Below, piece after piece: positions 45,985 through 57,236 of a DNA stretch of 64,000 nt. Location of the stretch: NCBI RefSeq assembly GCF_024505055.1, contig NZ_JANIBL010000004.1, forward strand, positions 47,490-111,489, in the 5' to 3' direction. This stretch comes from Methylomonas rosea (GTDB lineage Bacteria > Pseudomonadota > Gammaproteobacteria > Methylococcales > Methylomonadaceae). Each line of letters begins with the position of its first letter. Position 1 is the first letter of the stretch. The translations under genes and the position numbers were made by a program. The notes under the pieces were generated by a model. It did not search any database. It was not told the DNA's origin and saw only the letters and a program-made list of their open reading frames with translations.

Positions 45985-46611
45985 TCATTTAATATAATCC
46001 ATTAGTAATTGATAATTGGAGGAGTGGTTTAAAACTGGGCAGTATTTACGCCTAGGATGGGATTTTGGAAAACATATCCAGCGCTCCAGATTAATCATGT
46101 CGTTGAGAATGCCTAGAAACTCATCAAGATGAACCGCTACAGGTGCGATTTTGCTAGTTTCATTGCCATTATTATAGATTATGGAGGTAGCCCAATCCCT
46201 ATCGTCGATATAGTCTCTTTTATACCGTTCCAGATGATATTGTTCATCTTGGCTTAAATTATGCCGGTTGTCGTAGCGCGCCATAAACTCGGAAAGTGCT
46301 TGCTGGCGTTTTTGATATAGTTTTTGATAGAGATCGACCAGATATTGCACCTTTTTAGGTTTTATCTTGCCATAGCGGTCACCGATAACATTGACATCGT
46401 CAATGCCGTGATAATGCAATGTTCCATCCGCATAGAGCTCGATTTGATAATTAAGCCACGCAGCACTTTGGACGCCGTGCTTGTCAAAAATCAATCTAGG
46501 GGGAGATTTTGCGGGGCAACTTCCAATCGACAACATCCAAATAACCGTAAGGCGCAATAACCAGCAGGCATCGCATCTTATTACTGTCCGTAATGTTGTA
46601 TTCAAATTCAT
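45985..46611 (-). CDS. Secreted hypothetical protein, DUF6438-like
   Basis: A 208-residue protein with an N-terminal signal peptide (LLRLTVIWMLSIGSC), possibly a lipoprotein by the cysteine in IGSC. The middle region YQIELYADGTLHYHGIDDV then VIGDRYGKIKPKKVQYLVDL resembles the DUF6438 pattern (exported protein with 'dG-x-x-x-Y-x-G'). The rest is Lys/Tyr-rich. Function unknown. It is AT-rich and lies between a BIME and the alpha-2-macroglobulin operon. Confidence 0.6.
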   Translation of the reverse strand: MNLNTTLRTVIRCDACWLLRLTVIWMLSIGSCPAKSPPRLIFDKHGVQSAAWLNYQIELYADGTLHYHGIDDVNVIGDRYGKIKPKKVQYLVDLYQKLYQKRQQALSEFMARYDNRHNLSQDEQYHLERYKRDYIDDRDWATSIIYNNGNETSKIAPVAVHLDEFLGILNDMINLERWICFPKSHPRRKYCPVLNHSSNYQLLMDYIK

Positions 46612-46738
46612 GTTAATCTCGGTTATGTCAATCCCAAGCCAAAGGGTTACATCGCTATGAACTCAGTACAACTTTTAAAACGAAACCCGCTAGCGGGTCC
46701 GCAGAATGAGACCTGCGGCTCGCGTAACGGTATCCGCC

Positions 46739-49700
46739 CTACTTAACACTCACCCGCCCCGCCAAACTATTCCCCTGCACCGCCTCGTTATACATATCAA
46801 ACCCGCTAGCTGGCGGAATCGACGCGCTACCGACTCTAGCGACGCGCCAAACCTGATACAAGGTCAGTTCGCCGCCAGCTTGTAACTTGGCGACGCGGAT
46901 GATCCGGTCCGGGTAGCGTTGGGTTTCCTTGATGTTGGCCCAGTAACTGTCGTCCTTGGGCTGGATTTTGGCGTCGGCCAGGTAGGTTTCGTCGTTTTCC
47001 TGACCTTCCGCCAAGCTGGGGATGCCGTCTTCGATGACCACAAACTCGCTGCCGGGTGTCGGCCTGCCAGCGTCGGCGCTGCGTTTGACGCGCACTTCGC
47101 TGACCACCACATCACCGGGTTTCAAGGCCTCGCTCATATCGATCAACTCGCTGCCCTTGGCGGTGATGCGGCGGAAGCTGCGTTGCACCTCCAAACCGGC
47201 GGCGCGGGCGGCGACGGCTGAATAGGGCACGTCGACAGCGACTGTGGCGCTGGCGATTTCGTCGGCATTCAACTCGACGAGATGAATTTCGCTGAGGTCC
47301 GGGCTATCGCCAAACCGGTTGAAGTTGCCTAGATAACCGCCGGGGATGCGTTGCAACGCACCCATCGTGAAGCCGTCCTTGCTGCTAACCGAAATGCTGC
47401 GGGCGTTCTGCTTGGCCGCTGCCGCCGCTTCCTTGCTGAGCAATTCCCGGCTGTTGAAAATCACCAGCGCGGTATCGTAAGTCGATTGCCAGTAGCCGTT
47501 TTGCTGGGCTTGCAATAACCCGCGTTTCAGCTTGGCTTCCAAGGCTGGCGGTAAGGCTTGGGCATCGTTTAAGGTACCCAGGCCAGCCGAAATCAAACTC
47601 GGCACTCCAAAACCAAAGCCCAAGCTGTTATACAACTCGCTGAGCTGTTGCTGATATGCGGCCGGATCCAAAGCATCCAGCGCCAGTTGCAAGCGTTTGA
47701 CCAAATCGTTTTTCAACTGCGGCCGATCTTTAAACTGTTGATTAAAGCTATGCCAGTTTTGATTTTCGTAAGCCTTGACGATACGCACTGCGGCGATCAA
47801 ATCACCCGCGCCAGCCTTAGCGTCAGCAAGCACTTTTTCGACAAAATCGGCCTGCTGCTGCCACGGCGCGTTATAGGCATAACCGACCGTCGCAAAGCCG
47901 CTCAACACAAACCCATCCACAACGGCACCGCCTTCGGCGTGATTGTTCAGCCAATCCATGCCTTTGAAATAGGCGTTATTCAAGCCTTCTAGTTGCAAAT
48001 CGTTGGCGTATTTCAAGGCCTGCAGCGCAATCAAAGTCACCGGCACGGTGGCTTGGCTGTCGCTGGACCACAAGACAAAACCGCCATCGGCTTTCTGGTT
48101 TTGAATCAGTTTACGCACACCCAATGCCGCGTTTTGCTTGGCGCGTTGCAGAGTCTTTTCCAACGGCCCTAATTGCTCGGGTTTCAGACCGGCGCGCTCG
48201 ATCAAATCCAGTAACACCAGATTCGGCACGGTGCTATGCGCCAGTTGCTCGGTGCAACCATAAGGATATTGCACCAGCATAGACGCCGCTTGCAGCGCAG
48301 CTCCCAGCAGACCGGAATTGACCCGCACTGTTACTTGCCGAGGCTGAGATTGCGCGGGCAAATCAAGACGTAGCAGATTGTCCTGCTGGCTGCTGCTATA
48401 AACCTGTGGCAGCGCGGCGGCTTTTAACGGAATTTCGAATTCCTCGGCGCCGCCGACCCGTACCCCAGCCGGCGCGGTCAAAGCCACTTTCAGCCCTGGC
48501 GCACCTTGCCGGTCGTTGGCACTCAAGCGTAACGGCCACAATTGCTCGGCTTTAGCCGCCAGTTCAGCTTGCGGTTCTGTTTCGCCGCTTTGCAAAGGCA
48601 AAACGTCCGGCAAACTGATGTTGCCGGTCAGTTTCACCGGCTGGGCCAAGTGATTGGTCAGTTTCACTGCCACGTCCACTTCGTCGCCCTGCCGCAAAAA
48701 CTGCGGCCCGACCATGTCCACCGCCACGTCGGTGACGCTACGGAATTGGCCGGTGGTTTCGCCGATACGGCCGTCCTTGTCGCTGGCGACCGCTGTGACC
48801 AGCCATTCAGTCACGTTGGCCGGCATGTCTACGTCGATAGTGGCATTGCCTTTGGCATCGGTAATCACGTGCGGAAACCAACCGGCGGTATCGCGCATGG
48901 CTTTTTTCGCCAATTTGCTTTGGCTTTTCAAAGCGCTGAGCGAGAAATTGGGTTTACGCAGCAAATCGGCGTAACCGTAGCCTTGCAGATCGTCGGAATA
49001 GAAGGTCGCTAAATTGCTGCGTTGCAGCGGATAGAAAAAGTCGAAAATGCCGGGACGGAATTCGGCCTGCACCGCATACACGGCGCGGTCGACGATGGAC
49101 ACCGCGATTTCGGTATTCGCTGCCGGGCTGCCGTCCGCGCGCTTGACTTGCAGCTTGATTTTGGTCGGTTTCAGCGGCTCGGTTTCGGCTTTTTCCGGCT
49201 CGATGGCAATCTGCAAACGCTTCTCCCAAGGCACGATTCTAAAACCCAGCGTCTGCTCCTTGTACTTGCCGCCGGCCACCGGCACGGTCACGGTGTGGTA
49301 AAAGCCAGTGCCATATTCGGGTTTGGCGGTCACTTCAAACCAGCGGCTTCGGCCTTGAGCTTGCGCGCTGCGGCTGTCAAACAAACGCGCGCCAGCCACG
49401 GTCTCCCAAATCGCGCCGCTCTCATTATTGCCCCAGGCCTTGGGTAATAAGGCAAACACCTTGGCTTGTTCGCCGGGGCTAAGGATGGTGGTGGGCGTGT
49501 ACAGTTCCAATTCCGGATTATCCGCTACCGCTTCGCCGCCGTTGCCGGCCACGATTAAGGTACTGGGTTGGGAGTTGGCCGGATGGTTTAAGTTACGGCC
49601 ATCCAGATTTTCCAAACGCGCCACGGCAGTCAGCCGGCCAAATTCTTTCAAGGCCGGAATGGTCAGCTTTTGCTGACCGCGCTCGTCGGTGACAAAATCC

Positions 49701-51955
49701 AGCTTCACCAAACTGCGCTTGCCGCTGCCGGGTTGTTCCAGCATTACATCGACCACGCCGCCGGCCTTGGCTGCTGGTTTGCCGTCGGCGTAACTGGATT
49801 GCAGCAGCAGTTGCAAATCCTGATCACCGACCGCCGCCACGGTTTTGTTAAAACGCACTGCCGGTTGCGCTTCGGACAAGGTGGCGTAGATGCTGTCGGT
49901 CAAAATCGCATTGCCGCCCGCCACATCCTGGGCCCGTACCATTAAAGAATAAATCCATTCCTGATCAGGCTTTTCCTGGTCGGCGGCCGGCACGGTAAAC
50001 TCGAAACTGCCGTCGCCGCTTTCATCCAGCTTAGCGGCGGTTTCCCAGGGGTTGCTGGCATCAACAGCCTGGCGTTCTTCGATAGAGCTATATAGCCGCT
50101 GCGGTTGCGTCAACGGCGCGGCGGATTTGACCTGACCGAAATAATCGTTGCCGGCAGACAAACCGGCGCCAGCTTCGGTGACAAATTGCGGCGCTTCGAA
50201 CTTTTTCCGGTACAAAAATACTTCGAATTTGACGTTCTGCGGCACGCCGCCGCTGTAGCGTTTGGCGCGGAATTTTAGTTTAAACGGTTGACCTGCTTGC
50301 ACCACCGGACTGCGATCCAGCCATTCCAGGTAAAACGTCGGTTTGATGTAATCGCGTACCCGGAACTCGCCGCCGTAGGCTTTGTGGTCGATCTCTGCCA
50401 GCAAGCGATACAAACCCGGCGTCTGGCTGGGATCGAGATCGAAACTGCCTGAAAACGAGCCAAAATCGCTGAGCTGGGTTTGACCTTGCAAACCGGTGGC
50501 GTTGCCGTCGGCGCGAATCAGTGAGACATCGGTTTGTTTGGATTGAAAATCTGGAATCCGCAACTGGCCGTCCTGCAAATTGCGCACGATGCCTTTGTAG
50601 AAAAAAGTCTCGCCGGGCTTGAAGATCGGCCGGTCGGTCATCACAAATACCGCGTCGTCCTTGGCCTGCGTCGGCAGGAAGTCGGTGGCGGTCAGCGCGG
50701 TGCGCGCCGCTTCACCCGGTTTGGCCGCCGGCGCATCCACCCGCACCAGTAATTTGCCGTCCAGCACCCCATCCGGATTGTTAAAGCTCAGTTCTCCGGC
50801 GGCGTTGGTGCTGGCAGGCAAGGTTTGCCAATGGCCACGGCCATCGCGGTAACTGACTTTGGCGCCGGCCAAGGGCTGTAAATCGCGGTTCATCGCCCGC
50901 ACCAACAACTGCTCGCTGGATTGCTTGACCTGTACCGCCAAGCTGCTGACCTGAATCAAACACTGCGCTTCATTCTTGCCTTGCACCGCTTGCAGCAAAT
51001 AAATGCCATCCGGCAGCGGATCGAGCGCCACTTGGCGGACTTTGTAGCGATGCTCGCTCCAGTTATCTTCGTTAAACCACCAGCCCAAGTCGTGGGTTTG
51101 CTGGCCGTTGCGCAGCAAATCCAGATAGCTCTCTCTCACCACGGTAAAACCCTTAGGTGCTGCGACCAAAACCTGCTGCGGCACCGCCACCAGTGGCTTT
51201 TCGGTCACGGTCAGTACCGAACCGCTGAAGTTGGTTTCTTTCAAGGATTTGCGAAACTCGACATCCAGCATGCCGCGCAATAGCTTTAACGGCGATTGCG
51301 CGTTGTTCAGACCCTTGGCGAAATAATGGCCGGGATTCAGTTCGCTGACCGGCTGCTCGTAACTGCGGCTGACGTTGAACTGGCCGTCCAGGAAGCTTTC
51401 CAAGTTATTGGCTTTCAACACCCGGATCAGCATCGGCTGGTCGGTGAGGGTGTAATCCAGGCGGATGTTGGGAGCTTCGGTGTTGGTGAAGCTGCGTTCG
51501 GCGGTTAGGTAGAATGGGCTGCCAGCGGTGGCGCTTATTGGTATTAGTAATGCCGTTAGCAGAATTAGGTGACTGAAGATTGCTATCAGGCTGTTTGGAA
51601 TTGGTGTCGCTGTCGCGACGGATGTTTTGGTGTCGGGTCTCGGCCCGACAGCCGAGATACTTTCTTTTGCATCGCCAAAAGAAAGTATCCAAAGAAAAGG
51701 CGCCCCGGATGCCGCTTGTTTCCTGCGCGCCGAAGCTTTTGCCGAGGGTTTTCGGAAGGGGCTTCCCAGCCCCTCCGAAAACGAGCGGCATCCCTGCCGC
51801 TCCCCTAACGGGCTATTCTCGACAAAAGCTCCGGTGCTCGGCGCGGCATACGGGGGTAACCCTGCCGATATTTGGCAAATTCTTTTTAAAGTGCCTGTTT
51901 TGGGAATTAAGTTTTTTGCCAAAACTGGATTTGTTTTGATGAAAGCATTTCTCAT
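46739..51955 (-). CDS. Alpha-2-macroglobulin family protein (YfaS-like), start disrupted
   Basis: A very large bacterial alpha-2-macroglobulin, about 1600 residues without the 5' extension. It has MG/bait domains (FVMTDRPIFKPGETFFYKG), the thioester motif YGCTEQLA with its Cys at 1234 counted from 51955, and the complement-like domain (KADGGFVLWSSDSQ). It should trap proteases in the periplasm. The signal peptide (HLILLTALLIPISATAG) has no ATG, GTG or TTG of its own: the frame runs unbroken through repeat copy F to ATG 51955, adding about 130 residues. So the native start was probably destroyed by the repeat. Partners YfaA-like (52765) and YfaP/YfaT-like (54423) genes lie upstream. Confidence 0.85.
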   Translation of the reverse strand: MRNAFIKTNPVLAKNLIPKTGTLKRICQISAGLPPYAAPSTGAFVENSPLGERQGCRSFSEGLGSPFRKPSAKASARRKQAASGAPFLWILSFGDAKESISAVGPRPDTKTSVATATPIPNSLIAIFSHLILLTALLIPISATAGSPFYLTAERSFTNTEAPNIRLDYTLTDQPMLIRVLKANNLESFLDGQFNVSRSYEQPVSELNPGHYFAKGLNNAQSPLKLLRGMLDVEFRKSLKETNFSGSVLTVTEKPLVAVPQQVLVAAPKGFTVVRESYLDLLRNGQQTHDLGWWFNEDNWSEHRYKVRQVALDPLPDGIYLLQAVQGKNEAQCLIQVSSLAVQVKQSSEQLLVRAMNRDLQPLAGAKVSYRDGRGHWQTLPASTNAAGELSFNNPDGVLDGKLLVRVDAPAAKPGEAARTALTATDFLPTQAKDDAVFVMTDRPIFKPGETFFYKGIVRNLQDGQLRIPDFQSKQTDVSLIRADGNATGLQGQTQLSDFGSFSGSFDLDPSQTPGLYRLLAEIDHKAYGGEFRVRDYIKPTFYLEWLDRSPVVQAGQPFKLKFRAKRYSGGVPQNVKFEVFLYRKKFEAPQFVTEAGAGLSAGNDYFGQVKSAAPLTQPQRLYSSIEERQAVDASNPWETAAKLDESGDGSFEFTVPAADQEKPDQEWIYSLMVRAQDVAGGNAILTDSIYATLSEAQPAVRFNKTVAAVGDQDLQLLLQSSYADGKPAAKAGGVVDVMLEQPGSGKRSLVKLDFVTDERGQQKLTIPALKEFGRLTAVARLENLDGRNLNHPANSQPSTLIVAGNGGEAVADNPELELYTPTTILSPGEQAKVFALLPKAWGNNESGAIWETVAGARLFDSRSAQAQGRSRWFEVTAKPEYGTGFYHTVTVPVAGGKYKEQTLGFRIVPWEKRLQIAIEPEKAETEPLKPTKIKLQVKRADGSPAANTEIAVSIVDRAVYAVQAEFRPGIFDFFYPLQRSNLATFYSDDLQGYGYADLLRKPNFSLSALKSQSKLAKKAMRDTAGWFPHVITDAKGNATIDVDMPANVTEWLVTAVASDKDGRIGETTGQFRSVTDVAVDMVGPQFLRQGDEVDVAVKLTNHLAQPVKLTGNISLPDVLPLQSGETEPQAELAAKAEQLWPLRLSANDRQGAPGLKVALTAPAGVRVGGAEEFEIPLKAAALPQVYSSSQQDNLLRLDLPAQSQPRQVTVRVNSGLLGAALQAASMLVQYPYGCTEQLAHSTVPNLVLLDLIERAGLKPEQLGPLEKTLQRAKQNAALGVRKLIQNQKADGGFVLWSSDSQATVPVTLIALQALKYANDLQLEGLNNAYFKGMDWLNNHAEGGAVVDGFVLSGFATVGYAYNAPWQQQADFVEKVLADAKAGAGDLIAAVRIVKAYENQNWHSFNQQFKDRPQLKNDLVKRLQLALDALDPAAYQQQLSELYNSLGFGFGVPSLISAGLGTLNDAQALPPALEAKLKRGLLQAQQNGYWQSTYDTALVIFNSRELLSKEAAAAAKQNARSISVSSKDGFTMGALQRIPGGYLGNFNRFGDSPDLSEIHLVELNADEIASATVAVDVPYSAVAARAAGLEVQRSFRRITAKGSELIDMSEALKPGDVVVSEVRVKRSADAGRPTPGSEFVVIEDGIPSLAEGQENDETYLADAKIQPKDDSYWANIKETQRYPDRIIRVAKLQAGGELTLYQVWRVARVGSASIPPASGFDMYNEAVQGNSLAGRVSVK
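51604..51861 (+). repeat. Dispersed structured repeat, copy F
   Basis: A full copy in plus orientation inside the 5' end of the alpha-2-macroglobulin frame. Stems: GTCGC/GCGAC, GTCGGG/CCCGAC, ATACTTTCTTTTG/CAAAAGAAAGTAT with loop CATCGC, outer GCTTTTGCCGAG/CTCGACAAAAGC (one mismatch), inner TTTTCGGA/TCCGAAAA and GAGCGGCA/TGCCGCTC. It faces copy G across a membrane-protein gene. Confidence 0.9.
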
Positions 51956-51962
51956 CTAGAGC

Positions 51963-52388
51963 CTACTTTTCTTTAAATAATAAAGCTCGAATAGCGAGCA
52001 ACAAAATAACAGGAATGAGACAGTCATAACCAATAACCCAAAAGTAATGAAAAATTAGATTTGGTATTAACGACTCATCTTGATGTTTTGGGTCAAGAGC
52101 ATATTTTATTAGTGCCGCTATCGGAACAATAACGAGGGAAATGCCAGTGGATATACAAGCCGACTTTAGAGTAGTAGATGTCAATACCAAAGGTATTAGG
52201 CATAAAAATGCAGCATATTTTGGAACGTCAATAGGGAAAGAAAAAAAATTAGTCCATTCGGGAGGACGAAATGTTTTCGAAAAAAGGAATAAATCTGACC
52301 AAAATAAAGCCGCATAGCTCAGTGTACATGTACAAATAATGAAAGCTAAAATATGAATTCGGAATAGCATGAAAATCAAAATATGCAA
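51963..52388 (-). CDS. Hypothetical membrane protein
   Basis: A 141-residue AT-rich protein with about four hydrophobic segments (ILAFIICTCTLSYAALFW, AAFLCLIPLVLTS, GISLVIVPIAALI, DCLIPVILLLAIRALLF). No family is recognised. It lies between inverted repeat copies F and G and separates the alpha-2-macroglobulin gene from its upstream partners, so it looks like inserted cargo. Its stop is seven bases before the ATG at 51955, which may now couple translation into the altered alpha-2-macroglobulin frame. Confidence 0.6.
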   Translation of the reverse strand: MHILIFMLFRIHILAFIICTCTLSYAALFWSDLFLFSKTFRPPEWTNFFSFPIDVPKYAAFLCLIPLVLTSTTLKSACISTGISLVIVPIAALIKYALDPKHQDESLIPNLIFHYFWVIGYDCLIPVILLLAIRALLFKEK

Positions 52389-52451
52389 TTAGTAAATTTT
52401 TTATTATTGTCCGGTTTTTAAATCCAGGGCTCTGAAAAGGGTGATGTATTT

Positions 52452-52705
52452 GTCCCGTATGCCGCGCCGAGCACCGAAGCTTTTGCCGAGATTAGCCCGA
52501 TAGGGGAGCGGCAGGGATGCCGCTCGTTTTCGGAGGGGCTAGGAAGCCCCTTCCGAAAACCCTCGGCAAAAGCTTTGGCGCGCAGGATCAAAGCGGCATC
52601 CGGGTGGCTTTTCTTTTGGATACTTTTCTTTGGCCAAGCAAAGAAAAGTATCGCGGCTGTCGGTCCGCGAACCGACATTAAAACACCCGTCGCGTTAGCG
52701 ACACC
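52452..52705 (-). repeat. Dispersed structured repeat, copy G
   Basis: A full copy in minus orientation. Stems carry the other matched variants: GTCGGT/ACCGAC, CGCGG/CCGCG, TACTTTTCTTTG/CAAAGAAAAGTA, outer GCTTTTGCCGAG/CTCGGCAAAAGC. Its inner hairpins are almost the same as in copy F, which points to shared origin or gene conversion. The gap 52389-52764 holds only this repeat. Confidence 0.9.
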
Positions 52706-52764
52706 TCTCCCAAACAACTCAAAAACACGCCAAACCCAACTACAAAGCAAGATCAAAAACCCAC

Positions 52765-56207
<3,443 letters not shown>

Positions 56208-56310
56208 CTACCGGATTTAGTAAGTGTTGGAAATGTAGCAAGCAAATCGGCTAACGGCAAATCTAACTGCCGGTTGTTCTGCATAACTTGGACAGACCCT
56301 ATTTTGGCGC

Positions 56311-56348
56311 AAAAAAAATCCCCCGTTCCGGCTGGAGCGGGGGATTTT
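56311..56348 (-). terminator. Rho-independent terminator after the PEP-CTERM gene
   Basis: An 11-bp stem AAAATCCCCCG/CGGGGGATTTT with a 12-base loop; on the minus strand it is followed by eight T residues. It ends the transcript of the gene at 56418 and insulates the alpha-2-macroglobulin operon downstream. Confidence 0.88.
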
Positions 56349-56417
56349 CATCATCAAGAGGTAAACGGCAAAAGGCAGGCGACTTTAATAGCTGAGCTGA
56401 TTATCCGATGGTCGGGA

Positions 56418-57140
56418 TTAAACCGCAGTCCGGCGGCGTTGCACACCCAAAAAGCCAACCACACCAGTCAAGAACATCCAGGCCGCCGCTGGCAGCGGTA
56501 CCGGAGAACCTAAACCGCCACCGCCGGCTGTATCACCGTTGCTAACAAATGAATCGCTTGCGTCTTGCGCACCAATTGATCTGACATGTAAGCCGATACG
56601 TAAAGCGTTGTCTTGCAGGCCATGACCAAGGTCCAAAAAGCTAACGCCGTTTTGCAAGGCTATACGAATACCCAGCAAATCGTTACTGGCGTTGATCCCT
56701 TTGCTAGGATTGCCCGGATTAACATCCGCACCAAAACCAGAGCTTGCAACAAAAGGAATAGCCATTGAGTTGCCGCCAGGCAAATTGCTTGGGTTCAGGG
56801 TGGTGCCGAAATCAGTCGTCCCACCTAACTGCAGAAAAGGAGCGTATTGAGAAAGCAGAAAATTAGCGTCGTCAAAATAGATTTCGGCGATATTGGAAGC
56901 AATGCCAACTGTGTTTTTAAACGTGAATAACACATCATTTACGCCGATACTTTCGCTCAATAACGAAAGAGCATCGGCCTGATTAAATACCTCGACATGC
57001 AACTGACTAGCCACGTCTTGACTGCTATTACTGGTAACACGCGTAAAACCCAAGCTTATGGGCGACGCAAAGGCCTGGGTGCTGGATAAAAGCAATACCC
57101 CAGCAGCTACTAACGATTTGGTTAAGACGAACGATTTCAT
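56418..57140 (-). CDS. PEP-CTERM sorting-domain protein
   Basis: About 240 residues from MKSFVLTKSLVAAGVLLLSS at 57140. It has a signal peptide ending at QAFA, a beta-rich secreted region, and the C-terminal PEP-CTERM tripartite signal: SPVPLPAAAWMFLTGVVGFLG then QRRRTAV. Exosortase should cut it in the inner membrane and release it to the surface or matrix. No exosortase gene lies in the window. A strong terminator follows. Confidence 0.9.
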   Translation of the reverse strand: MKSFVLTKSLVAAGVLLLSSTQAFASPISLGFTRVTSNSSQDVASQLHVEVFNQADALSLLSESIGVNDVLFTFKNTVGIASNIAEIYFDDANFLLSQYAPFLQLGGTTDFGTTLNPSNLPGGNSMAIPFVASSGFGADVNPGNPSKGINASNDLLGIRIALQNGVSFLDLGHGLQDNALRIGLHVRSIGAQDASDSFVSNGDTAGGGGLGSPVPLPAAAWMFLTGVVGFLGVQRRRTAV

Positions 57141-57236
57141 TACAAGGTCTCTCATGATTTTAAAAGCGATGCTTGATTCTATAGTCTTAGCAATTCACTC
57201 ACAACCCTCCCAAAAGGGCAGTAAGGAAGGATAAAG

